A model generated the notes under the pieces. That model was given only the letters and a program-made list of their open reading frames with translations, ran no database searches and had not been told where the DNA came from. DNA of 64,000 bases from Manis javanica (taxonomy: Eukaryota > Chordata > Mammalia > Pholidota > Manidae), in assembly GCF_040802235.1 (NCBI RefSeq), contig NC_133174.1:86760647-86824646 (forward strand), read 5' to 3'. Numbering within the stretch: position 1 is the stretch's first letter; each line of letters opens with the position of its first letter. A program made the translations under genes and the position numbers. Positions 26,209 to 36,227 of this stretch are shown here, one piece after another.

Positions 26209-27951
26209 AATAGCAATAAGTACATATCTATCAATAATTAACCTAAATGTAAATGGACTGAATGTACCTATCAAAAGACACAGAGTAATAGGATGGAAAA
26301 AAAGCAAGACCCATCTATTTGCTGCTTACAAGAGACTCACCTCAAACCCAAAGACATATACAGACTAAAAGTGAAGGGATGGTAAAAGATATTTCATGCA
26401 AACAATAGGGAGAAAAAAGCAGGTGTGGCAGTACTTGGATCAGACAAAATACACTTCAAAACACAGAAAGTAACAAGAGATAAAGAAGGACATTTCATAA
26501 CGATAAAGGAGTCAGTCCAACAAGAGGATATAACTGTTATAAATATCTACGCACCCAAAACAGGAGCACCGACATATGTGAAACAAATACTAAAAGAAAT
26601 AAAGGAGGAAATAGAATGCAATGCATTCATTTTAGGGACTTCAATACACCACTCACTCCAAAGGATAGATCAACCAGACAGAAAATAGGTAAGGACATAG
26701 AGGCACTAAAGAACACACTAGAACAGATGGACCTAACAGACATCTACAGAACTCTACACCCAAAAGCAGCAGGACACACATTCTTCTCAAGTGCACATGG
26801 AACATTTTCCAGAATAGACCACATACTAGAGCACAAAAAGAGCCTCAGTAAATTCAAAAAGATTGAAATTCTACCAACCAACTTCTCAGATCACAAAGGT
26901 ATAAAACTAGAAACAAACTGTACAAAGAAAACAAAAAGGCTCACAAACACATGGAGGCTTAACAACATGCTCCTAAAAAAATCAATGAATCAATAACTAA
27001 ATTAAAACAGAGATCAAGCAATATATAGAGACAAATGACAACAACATCACAATGCCCCAACTTCTGTGGGAGGCAGTGAAGACAGTTCTAAGAGGAAAGT
27101 ATATAGCAATCCAGGCCTATTTAAAGAAGGAAGAACAATCCCAAATGAATAGTCTAAATTCGAAATTATTGAAACTTGGAAAAGAAGACCAAATAAAGCC
27201 CAAAGTCAGCAGAAGGTGGGACATAATAAATATCAGAGAAAAAATAAACAAAATTGAGAAGAATAAAACAATAGAAAAAATCAATGAAACCAAGAACTGG
27301 TTCTTTGAGAAAATAAACAAAATAGATAAACCCCTAGCCAGACTTATTAAGAGAAAAAAGAATCTACACACATAAACAGAAGCAGAAATGAGAAAGGAAC
27401 AATCACAATGGACATCGCAGAAATACAAAGAATTATTATAGAATACTATGAAAATCTGTATGCTAACAAGTTGGATAACCAGGAAGAAATGGACAACTTT
27501 CTAGAAAAGTACAACCTTCCAAGACTGACCAGGGAATGTACAGAAATCTAAACAGACCAATTACCAGCAACGAAATTGAATCGGTAATCAAAAAACTATC
27601 CAAGAACAAAACTCCCAGGCCAGATGGATTCACCGCTGAATTTTATCAGACATTTAAAGAAGATATAATACCCATTCTCCTTAAAGATTTCCAAAAAATA
27701 GAAGAGGAGGAAATACTTTCAAATGCATTCTATGAAGCCAGTATCACTCTGCTACCAAAACAAGGGAAAGACACCACAAAAAAAAAGAAAACAAAATTTC
27801 CTATTTGAAAAGACATATGCACCCCTATGTTCATCGCAGCACTGTTTACAATAGCCAAGAAATGGAAGCACCCTAAAGGTCCATCAGTAGATGAATGGAT
27901 AAGGAAGAGGTGGTACATATACACAATGGAAATATTATTCAGCCATAAGAG
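26209..27951 (+). pseudogene. L1 ORF2, copy D, RT mostly deleted
   Basis: The endonuclease portion is open in 26425-26688 and, shifted, 26616-26996. A two-base loss in the codons of the GDFN motif (near 26633) causes that shift. The linker is open over 27052-27375 and the beginning of the RT over 27536-27808. Then an internal junction at about 27790 leads directly into the last 50 or so codons (27827-27945). FADD and the Cys-rich motif are absent. No enzymatic function is possible. Confidence 0.9.
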
Positions 27952-28406
27952 GAAAACATATCCTACATTTGCAACAACATGGATGGAGCTAGAGGGTATT
28001 ATGCTCAGTGAAATAAGCCAGGCAGGGAAAGACAAGTATGAAATGATTTTACTCATCTGTGGAGTATTAGAACAAAGCAAAAACTGAAGGAACAAAATAG
28101 CAGCAGACTCACAGAACCCAAAAATGGACTAACAGTTGCCTGCCAAAGGGAAAGGGACTGGGGTGGGGGTGGTGGGAAGGGAGGGATAAGGGGATTAAGG
28201 GGCATTACAATTAGCACGCATAATGTAGTGGGGGACACGGGGAAGGCAGTATAGCACAGAGAAGACAAGTAGTGTACTCTATAGCATCTTAGTACGCTGA
28301 TGGACAGTGACTGTAATGGGGTATGTGGTGGGAACTTGATAATGGGGGGATTCTAATAACCATAATGTTGCTCATGTAATTATACATTAATGATACCAAA
28401 AAAAAA

Positions 28407-28419
28407 AAAGAACTTAGAG
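28407..28419 (+). repeat. Target-site duplication, right, nested L1 copy D
   Basis: aaagaacttagag directly follows the poly-A run. It matches 24015-24028 with one base missing and restarts the ORF2 of copy C. Confidence 0.8.
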
Positions 28420-28950
28420 GCTTCGATACCCAAAAAACAAATGACCTGATTAAAAAATTGGTGTAGGACCTGAGCAGAAACATCTCCAAAGAAGCAATTC
28501 AGATGGCCAAGAAGCACATGAAAAGATGCTCCATATCACTGATCATCAGGGAAATGCCAATTAAAATCACAATGAGATATCACCTCACACCAGTTAGAAT
28601 GGCCAGTGTCAAAAACACAAGAAACAGCAAATGCTTGCGAGGATGCATAAAACAGAAACTCTCCTACACTGTTGGTGGGAGTGTAAATTGGTGCATCCAC
28701 TGTGGAAAGCTTTATGGAGGTTCCTCAAATAAACCTAAAAATAGAAATACCATTTGACCCATTAATTCCACTTCTAGGAATTTACCCAAAGAAAACATAA
28801 TCCCTCATCTGAAAAGATATATGCACCCTGATGTTTATCGCCACACTATTTGCAATAGCCAAGATAAGGAAGCAACCTAAGTGTCCATCAAAGATGAATG
28901 GATATAGAAGATGTGGTACATATACACAGCAGAGTATTATTCAGCCATAA
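28420..28950 (+). pseudogene. L1 ORF2, copy C, 3' part after the nested element
   Basis: Continues the ORF2 of copy C from the point of interruption. 28503-28757 is open and covers the region of the C-terminal domain. The Cys-rich motif is degraded here ([21 protein letters not shown]), with the histidine and one Cys altered relative to copy B. The reading ends near the usual 'attattcagcc' terminus at about 28936. Confidence 0.88.
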
Positions 28951-29287
28951 AAAGAAAAGAAATTCTGCCATTTGCAACAACATGGATGTAGAGGGTATTA
29001 TGATCAGTGAAATAAGCCAGGTGAAGAAAGACAAATACCATATGATTTCACTTACTTGTGTATATAAAAACAAAGCAAAACAGAAGGGACAAAACAGCAG
29101 TAGACTCACAGACACTGAGAAGTGACTGGTGGTTACCAAGGGGGAGGGGTTGGGGCAGGTGTTGGGGTGGGGATAAGGGGCACAATAATTCACAATCATG
29201 ATATATGTTGATCACAGGGACTGCTAACTACTGTGATGTACATTTGAAACCAACATAAGATTGTGTATTAACAATAATTTTAAAAAT

Positions 29288-29300
29288 TACATAGTTGCAT
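29288..29300 (+). repeat. Target-site duplication, right, L1 copy C
   Basis: tacatagttgcat, one mismatch from the left copy at 18347-18359. Confidence 0.7.
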
Positions 29301-30413
29301 GTAATTTACCCACTGCATTGTACAGGAACAACTGCAGAAACAGAGGAAGAAACAGAAAAAGAGAACAAACCAACAGTAAAATAAATTTCACACTTGAAAA
29401 AAGCTTTCCCTGAAAAATGTTGATACAGCATTAAAAAGTTTATCAGGTGAAAGAAGGTCATCTCTTTTTCCATTTTCACTAAGGTAACTGATTATCAGTA
29501 ACTGGCATGAAATTTATTTTCACATGAGACCTTTAGTTGGTGAAAGGAAGAATTATAGTGCAGAGTCAAGAAATCTCCCTGTATAGTCCCAAATAATTGG
29601 CTGCCATTATCTATTTGTGTTGGTATGTGTCAGTTTCATAAAACTAGTCAAACTCTTGTCTAGAGGTTTGAAATTACAAGTAAAATGTTAACTAAACATC
29701 AAAATTTGTAGTTCTAAGTGTCTGAATTTTTAAGAACAATAACTTCTGTCTTTAAAAGGGAGCATGTATAATAAACTGTGATCTTATAGGTAAAAACCCA
29801 ATTGCAATTATGTTTACCATAACTGTGATAAATAGCTCTCGATTCTACTTTCCCATTATTGTAGCATTTTGAAAATATGAATTCTGTGTAATGATTATTC
29901 TGTAAATATGTCTTTATAATCAAAATATACAGACAACTTAAGAATGGAAAGTTACAATAACCTATGTAATTTTTTTTTAATATCAGCACAAAACTGAAAC
30001 AGCATTTAACAGCGCAGTGAATTAGCACACAAGATTCTGTGCACATTCACTGTATTAGAGATTTGATAATATTACATATTAATATGTTCATAACTTGTAA
30101 TGAAATTCAAGGTACAACTTAATCTTATCCCAAGCTATTAATTTTCTAAAGATTGAAATGTATTTGTTTCATTTGTGCTACTTTGGCTTTTTAACTTCAT
30201 TTTAAATGTGTACATGAAGTATCATTTTTCATGATGGCCCCTGTTTTAATAGGCATTTCTCTAATGTTAATCCACTTAAAAATTGGAACCTGAGGCAATG
30301 AACTCAAACTCAGGTCCTAAAGATTCCTGTGTAGTTTTACTGACAGCATGACTACATCAGAATTTCCAGAAGTTCCCTTTTCCTTTACCAACCCCATGCA
30401 GTGTTATTCAGAA
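29301..30413. other. Unique DNA, no gene seen
   Basis: AT-rich. A 110-codon minus-strand frame (29714-30046) has low-complexity, Tyr/Asn/Lys-rich composition and no recognisable motif, so it is not called as a gene. Confidence 0.5.
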
Positions 30414-30435
30414 AACACACACACACACACACATA

Positions 30436-30468
<33 letters not shown>
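30414..30468. repeat. (CA)n microsatellite, about 27 units, one interruption
   Basis: A nearly pure CA run of about 55 bases with one 'atag' interruption near 30434. It is likely polymorphic. Confidence 0.95.
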
Positions 30469-30595
30469 CTCCCTTTTTCTCAAATTCATTATGCAGAATC
30501 ACACTTTTTGTATGAAAACTAATAAACTTGGAACTATTTTAGTGTTGCTGAATACTACTGCCAAAATACACCTATTAATATAGAAAGGTACTGAA

Positions 30596-30835
30596 AAGCG
30601 TAATGCTTGAAAGCCGACTCTCAGGAGACAGACAACCTGGGTTCAAATCTCAGTTTTGCAATTTAATAGCTGTTTGAACTTGGGACAAGTTACAGAAAGG
30701 TCTCAGTGCTTTTGTTTCCCTGTCTGTAAACTGGTGATGATTATAGGACCAACCTCAGAACATTACTGGGAAGGTTAGATAAATTAATGTACATGAAACT
30801 CTTAGAACAGTGTGTAGTAGCAAGTGCTATGTAAT
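30596..30835 (+). repeat. MIR SINE, near complete
   Basis: The tRNA-derived B-box relic 'gggttcaaatctc' is at about 30640. It is followed by the MIR core ('tgtttgaacttgggacaagttac', 'ctgtctgtaaactggtgatgat') and the tail ('agataaattaatgtacatgaaactcttagaacag'). This is the best-preserved MIR in the window. It is an ancient SINE and not a functional tRNA gene. Confidence 0.9.
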
Positions 30836-30989
30836 CACTTACATTCAAAGTAATAAACGTAGTCAATTTCCCAGAGGTTTTCCTGAAAGGCTTCAGAAGA
30901 GCATTGTCATTTCAATGTGAAAGGGTCATTCATGAAACTCAGAAGAATAGTCTATGGATGTGTCTAGGCTTCCCTTTGCTCTTAGCATC

Positions 30990-31443
30990 AAGACAGACTT
31001 GCTGCCTGAAGTCTAAAGTGCCCAAAGGTTTGGTTCTTACCTACCTGTCCAGCCTCATGTTATACTGTGCTCAAACCACAATGACCCTGTCTCACCCTCT
31101 CATAATCTTTCCTGCATTTTGTCTTATGGAGCTATGCACATCACCTCTGTGTAGCAGGTTCTCCTCTCACCTGTTCCTCTGTCTCCTGTGTGTCCCTCAG
31201 ATGTCATCTGTCACTGCCCGGGCCAAATCCACCATTAACTGCTTTCAGAGCACTGTGACACTCTTTCTAGACTTTATCTGAGCTGCAACTTTGCTTTGAT
31301 TTGTATCACTACTTGATTATTGTTTGTTTCTACCACTGCATTTTTAAATACTGTGAGGGCAGGGATTGTGCACATTTTGCTTGACACTCTCTCTCTAGTG
31401 CCAGATGCACAGCAGGAACTCGTGTTTATTGAATGAATACATT
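30990..31443 (+). repeat. L2 LINE 3' end
   Basis: The terminal block 'tgtgagggcagggattgtgc', 'agtgccagatgcacagcagg' and 'tttattgaatgaata' is the recognisable L2 3' end in sense orientation. Upstream pyrimidine-rich sequence from about 30990 fits a decayed L2 body. The 125-codon frame at 30904-31281 lies inside it and is treated as chance or decayed L2. Confidence 0.65.
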
Positions 31444-32309
31444 TTAAAAAGGAATATTATGCACTATGGCACACAGTCATCATTGACACTAAATAGGAGG
31501 CACAAGGAATGAACCTAAAGATTTTGATGGCCATAATAGTTTTCCTGAAAAAGAAAATTAATAGCCACCCCCCAATGGTAATTCATCTGTAAGAAAACAT
31601 TTATTGTATAGGCAAGAATAACTTTGACAACAAAGAGAAAGAAAATTTGAAAAGATGTGATGAAATTAGAATAAATTTCTTCCATAAGGTTAAAATAAAA
31701 TGCTAAATAACTTTCTAGAAAAGTATATCTAAATAGGTGAATTATTAAGGGTAAATACATTGAGATAGAAATGGGGAAGTATTTTTTCTTTTCTCCAAAA
31801 AGTGGTCTGAAGAAAACAAAACCAAACAAACCTCTGAATATTTGTAAGGATCAGAATATTTTAGAATTCACTCAGAAGTTCCAACCCTTTCTTTGGCTTC
31901 CCATAACTTCTCCCACAATTACTACACTTGTGATATGTTTTGGTCTTCTTCTTTGGTATGCACATAGAAACTGATGAGGAAAATTCTCATACAAGTAGAC
32001 AACTGTAAGGCATGTACTATATTCACTGTTAACCACTATATTTGGGTGAGTCTTCTGGTAGATTTAAATTACCTAGTCCTACAGTGTCACACTTAGCATT
32101 AAAGGAATAATCCTTAGGAATATAACAACTAAATAAGAGGTATGTTAAACCATGTCCAAGTGATAAAGCTTCTTAAGTAAGTTTATAGGAAGTTTTGTGA
32201 AGGTGATGTACACAAGCCACACGGTAAGCCCTAAAATAACACAGAGAAAAGTATTGATTTAAAGTGGTTTGGAAAGCTCTAAGAACAAATTTACAGCAGA
32301 TGACAAAAG
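31444..32309. other. Unique DNA, no gene seen
   Basis: AT-rich sequence downstream, on the minus strand, of the 180-codon frame. It may contain the distal part of a decayed retroviral end, but no LTR boundary could be identified. Confidence 0.4.
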
Positions 32310-32315
32310 TTTATT
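32310..32315 (-). terminator. Candidate poly(A) signal AATAAA for the 180-codon frame
   Basis: AATAAA on the minus strand, about 200 bases after the stop codon of the 32516-33058 frame. It is followed by T/G-containing sequence ('ttgtcatctgctgtaaatttg'). Its placement fits a short 3' UTR. AATAAA is common in AT-rich DNA, so this alone proves nothing. Confidence 0.35.
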
Positions 32316-32515
32316 ATCCTCTTCACTTTGTATCATGTTAAGTTATAATTATTTAAGACAGCACTGTGACAGTTCCTTTTACATGGAATCCTAGAGATTA
32401 TACCTGGATTACATCTTTAACCTCAGTAACTGGAAACATAACATTACACTTACGAAAATAGAAAGACGCAGTGATCTTAGCTGTAACTAATTGGGCAGCT
32501 GAATAAGAGAACTAG

Positions 32516-33058
32516 CTAAAAGTAGTTTAAGTTCTCCATAAAAAGCTCCTCAGAAACAAAACCATCATTTGACGACATTAAGTCTGTGTCCTCCAGGGGA
32601 GAACCCTCAGGAACAGAGTCATCCAGTAAAGGAACTGAAGAAGTAGTTAAAGTTATTTTTCTTTCAGATGCCATTTCAATGTAACCACCAAGCCTATGGT
32701 CTAAGAACTTATTGGTCCTGGACAAAATAAAATGTAATGCAGCATTAAATGCAACAAGTTTGGATTGATACATTTTTTTTCTAATCAGTGGAGGGCCTTG
32801 GTGAACGGGATGAAAGGCCTTCTCATGTGTCCACCTGGTAAAATTTGAGGGAGCCCACTCAATGGGAAAAGGAGGCTGAGTAAGGCCCTTAATTGAATAG
32901 TGACACTGAGGGCAAAAACTAGCTCTAAACATTCGATCTAGGTCAGCTTCAGAGTAATCATTTTGAACAAGTCTTGTCTGTAGTAACCAATGACCTAGAA
33001 CCAGAGTGGGGAGACTTGGCTCTTTACAATCAGGGCAACACCACTTGTCTAACAGCAT
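32516..33058 (-). CDS. Intact 180-residue ORF, zinc-ribbon-like, acidic tail; possible ERV accessory gene
   Basis: Not a gene I can name. The frame runs from ATG (33058) to TAG (32516-32518) with no break. The open frame continues 25 further codons upstream, to a stop at 33134-33136. Visible parts: CCPDC (residues 7-11) and CPQC (49-52), a pair of CxxC knuckles 37 residues apart that could bind zinc; PFPIEWAP (63-70); a basic stretch LIRKKMYQSK (91-100); and a C-terminal third with about ten Asp/Glu and no Lys/Arg after residue 134, ending FVSEELFMENLNYF, which resembles an acidic activation domain. GC content is higher than the flanks. The start context has A at -3. It lies about 640 bp downstream of a decayed retroviral integrase end on the same strand, where env or an accessory gene belongs. 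The order of CxxC, Pro-Ile-Trp segment, basic segment and acidic tail recalls foamy-virus Bel1/Tas transactivators, from memory only. A host gene is the alternative. Confidence 0.6.
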   Translation of the reverse strand: MLLDKWCCPDCKEPSLPTLVLGHWLLQTRLVQNDYSEADLDRMFRASFCPQCHYSIKGLTQPPFPIEWAPSNFTRWTHEKAFHPVHQGPPLIRKKMYQSKLVAFNAALHFILSRTNKFLDHRLGGYIEMASERKITLTTSSVPLLDDSVPEGSPLEDTDLMSSNDGFVSEELFMENLNYF

Positions 33059-33699
33059 CTTTGTAGCAAAATAGTGGAATTGGTTAACAAAAAGTAACAG
33101 CAGGAATATTAAGTTCTTACTACAAAGATAACTTTAGACTTAAAATTGAAGTCTGGGAAAATACAGTTTGTTTTTATTTATCTCCTAGTTTAGAGCTTCT
33201 GTTTTGAGGAAAATATAGTAACAGCAAAGGAGGAGCACCTTATCAAAAAAGTAATTATGATCTCATTAACAATTTTAACTTGATAAGTTCTAAGTACAGT
33301 TAAATGGTAGATAAACCTATTGACACTAAATGGGAGTAGTAAGAAAAGTAATTAAGTAGGATATTAACAAGATTAATTTTAGCAACAGTTTAGAAGTCTA
33401 TCCCACAGTGGAATTTGTTGAGAACCAGTGTCTCTTTTACTCTCAATTCTAAACCTAGTCTTAATCTTTAAGAACCACTGCAGAACAGAGTGGAATGTAT
33501 CAGTTAGTTCCCAATGACTCTGAATATTAGTTCTCCAAGAGGAAATGGGTTCTGTCTGAGCAGCAAGGTTTGGGTAAACTCACACACTAAGGAAATTTTG
33601 CAGAAGAATGTGCACAATCACCTCAGATGGTAGCATTATGATGTCCACTTGATTTTTTGAAGTAGTTGACCAATCTGTTGGGCTGTTGTATGGTATAGG

Positions 33700-33883
33700 T
33701 GATTTTCACATGTGAAGCATGTAAGCCCTGTCTTGCAATGTCTGAGTTGTGTGGGTAAGCAGAAAAGGCTTGTCAGGCTCCTTCTCAGAGTATCTCAGGT
33801 AAAGTTCTTCCTTTGTAGTCCTAGATCTTGACCCAGTCTCTTAGAAGCAGTTGATGAAAGGAATCTGACCGTACTGGGAGATT
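33700..33883 (-). pseudogene. Decayed class I retroviral integrase C-terminus
   Basis: Two minus-strand frames together give the pattern of the end of a gammaretrovirus-type integrase. RDWVKI is readable from about 33840 down, then PFLLTHTTQTLQD in a shifted frame, and GLHASHVKI in the first frame ending at about 33701. This matches the DWV...LTT.T...HASHVK order of the integrase C-terminal domain known from class I ERVs. Stops and frameshifts make it non-functional. In such proviruses env starts near this point. It fixes the local retroviral orientation as minus. Confidence 0.5.
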
Positions 33884-33898
33884 CTGTAAAAAGAAAAA
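33884..33898 (-). promoter_or_regulatory. Candidate splice acceptor (polypyrimidine tract + CAG)
   Basis: On the minus strand 'tttttctttttacag' ends at 33884, a near-ideal 3' splice site. Class I retroviruses place the env splice acceptor inside the integrase region, and a host transcript could also use it. A transcript spliced here would carry the 180-codon frame as its first long open frame, followed by the AATAAA at 32310. This is inferred from sequence only. Confidence 0.4.
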
Positions 33899-33900
33899 TT

Positions 33901-36227
33901 TTACAAATCCTTTAAAACCTTTGGTAATTTATACAGTGAAACTAAAAATTGTACTGAGTATTATTATGGGTTAGTGGCCTTTAAAAACATGTAATTTGTT
34001 TTTTCTAGTTAGACTATTATCTGATGTTGGAATTAACACAGGTTAATGTGAGTGTGGAATAAAAATAAGTCACCTGATTGCATCTCTTGAAACAAAATCT
34101 ACTAGTTAATTTTTGCTAATATAGTAAGTCTAACCATTTTATTTAAATAACATCAAATAATAAATTTAGGAAATAAAATATACAATTTAATATTTTGGTC
34201 ATTTTAGAAGGCTTATTTCTGAATGCTAAGTTCTTCATTTGAGTAGCTAACAGATCAAATTTCTGGAGTTATTTGTAATCACTGTAATCTGAAGTTATTT
34301 GTACAGTTTTAATATTAACATTAAAACAAAAGTTATATTTTGCAAAAAGACTTTTAAAAATACACTGGGTCCAGAACAATGAGGGACTATTGCAGCCAAG
34401 AAAATTTTAGAAGACAAAGGGAATTCCCTGATCATACTGAGCCTGTTGGTTATCTGAGAGATTTTTAATTCAATTTGGGACATTGATTTTAATGATGGAT
34501 TTGACTGTCTTACTGCAAAAGCAAAATCAATTTAATTTAGGTATGATTTTTTATTAATAATTTACCTGTAAGTTAATGAGATCGTGTGTCCTAAGCTAAG
34601 CTGCTGTAGAAAACAAGAATGGATAATAACTAAGGATATACAGAAGAGATGAGAATTTGACAAACTTACAAAGCAACTGTTTTTGGACATATAAAGACTT
34701 TATGTTTGAAATATCTGTCATTTGGGGATTTAAAAAAATTATTATTATTTTAATGTAAGATAATTACAAATACAAGGCAAATCTTTTGGTGTGTTTTTAG
34801 TGGCCATATTTTATACAGAAGAAAGCAATTGCTTTCTTTGTTGGAAGATAGTATTATCACAGACAAAGTAATGAGAGATAAATAGATAGATAAATAGATG
34901 ATAGGTGATAAATATATAATTTTGACTTTTATAGTTAGAATTTAACATGTAACATATTATAGAGATACTTGTTCAATGTAAATCATGGATGATTGTAAAC
35001 GTTTCTAATACACACTCTCTTGGTCAAGGAAAAAGCATGGTCCAGTGTTGGACCCTTTCTAAGAGAGATCTTAAAGGCTATTCTGGAAGTAACCTCTTTC
35101 AGATGAATGTGCATTTATTTATTTAGAAATTAAACAATTGTTAGGCAACATTTACACTTATGAAGTTAACTATAATTAAATAGAAGGCTCAGGTTGCCAG
35201 AGAGATTCCTGTGTTTGGCAGATAGGGTACAAGAGGCAATAGCCTTAAGCTTCATCAGGATTATTTCTAAGGTATCCATTGCTAAATATGGTCCACCCAG
35301 ACCTTGATGTTGTTGACTGGATTCTTTTGTCTTTGATTTTTTAAAAAATTATATCTCTTGATGAGATGTTACTGATTAGATTCCATTTCTAGTGTCATTC
35401 CCTCCTTTTTCATGGGTCATCCTGAGTGTCATGAGACCATGATGCCACAGATAATTGAAGCACAACATTGATTAGGTATTTCCTTTTAGTTCATCAAATC
35501 TGTATGACTTTGTCTGCTAGTGGGGTAAGCTTGAAAGATCTGACACTGGGAACCTTGTAAGTTATTAAAATTTGCCAGATTTTAGGAAGAAAAGAAGGCA
35601 CTGCCTCAGCTACAAAATAAAAGTACAAGTAATTTCCTAGGAATTTAATGAATACAAGCTCTGCAGAATTCACATCTGATCACAATAACCTGAAAAACAA
35701 TTAACTCTATTGAGTCATTGTAATGTAGAGCTGGCACTAGTAGAGTTTATTTTGGATTGGGATAGTTTTCTTAATTGTGAGTTTCTATTTAAGAATTTAG
35801 GACTACTAACAGTCATGAAAGTACTATGTAAAACTGGAAATGTGCGACTGTTAAGGCTTGTTTGTTTGCGTTTACTAAACCAGTTTCTGTAAGTAGTATT
35901 GAATATCAATTGAAGACGACTGTCAGTGATTTTAGTTTCATGGTTCACTAAGGCCTTGTGTATCTGGGTAAGTGAAAAAGAAACTCCAGGTAAAAGTGAG
36001 CCTGTAATGGGCACCGCAATTCCTGATCATTCCGACCTATTTTAAAATACATAACATTTTCTTTTAATAATGGTTATCTATGAGCCTGATATTTTTAGAA
36101 ATGAGAGCCACTGAGATAATCTCTTCCATGGTTAATATCTGTTTTGGCCTTTGATAGAAGACTCTCTAGTGACTAAGAATACTTTCCCTCGTGGTACTTA
36201 ACAGTGATCTGGTAGCATTGAAATGTT
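33901..36227. other. Decayed or unique sequence between retroviral relics
   Basis: If the provirus model holds this would be the RT/RNase H/integrase part of pol on the minus strand, but I could not read convincing pol motifs. Minus-strand open frames 35715-36014 (99 codons) and 34295-34483 (62 codons) have no motif I recognise. A short GATA-type repeat ('gataaatagatagataaatagatg') lies near 34876-34900. Confidence 0.35.

Larger units (their letters stand above)
24029..28406 (+). mobile_element. LINE-1 copy D, nested in copy C, internal deletion
   Basis: An L1 with 5' UTR (24029-25051), ORF1, ORF2, 3' UTR and a poly-A tail (about 28398-28409). It is inserted in the sense direction inside copy C. 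It must be younger than copy C and retains the most CpG sites of any leader here. ORF2 jumps near 27775-27800 from the start of the RT to the last part of the C-terminal domain, so most of the RT is missing and the element is 4.4 kb long. A clean 13-14 bp target-site duplication and the tail show integration by target-primed reverse transcription. Confidence 0.94.
18360..29287 (+). mobile_element. LINE-1 copy C, full-length, split by nested copy D
   Basis: A sense-strand L1 whose 5' UTR starts at about 18360. ORF1 (19525-20410) and ORF2 (20894-24028) follow, and ORF2 resumes after the nested element at 28420. The 3' UTR ends near 29287. Without copy D the element is about 6.5 kb, close to a normal full-length mammalian L1. 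Its 5' UTR differs from those of copies B and D, indicating another subfamily. Divergence is moderate, with stops in both ORFs. The two halves join in register once copy D and one duplication are removed. Confidence 0.92.

Noticed and set aside
29714..30046. 110-codon minus-strand frame
   Set aside because: AT-rich composition, no motifs and no flanking gene signals; expected by chance at this length in 64 kb.
30414..30468. Regular repeats that might suggest a CRISPR-like array
   Set aside because: A pure dinucleotide microsatellite without spacers, in a mammalian genome.
30636..30652. tRNA B-box-like sequence
   Set aside because: It belongs to a MIR SINE. No A box with proper spacing or cloverleaf folding is visible, so it is not a tRNA gene.
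30904..31281. 125-codon plus-strand frame with hydrophobic stretches
   Set aside because: It overlaps an L2 relic, resembles no protein I recognise, and has no splice or promoter context.
35715..36014. 99-codon minus-strand frame as a possible env or pol exon
   Set aside because: It starts at a GTG rather than an ATG, and no retroviral motif could be matched to it. It is kept only as unassigned sequence.
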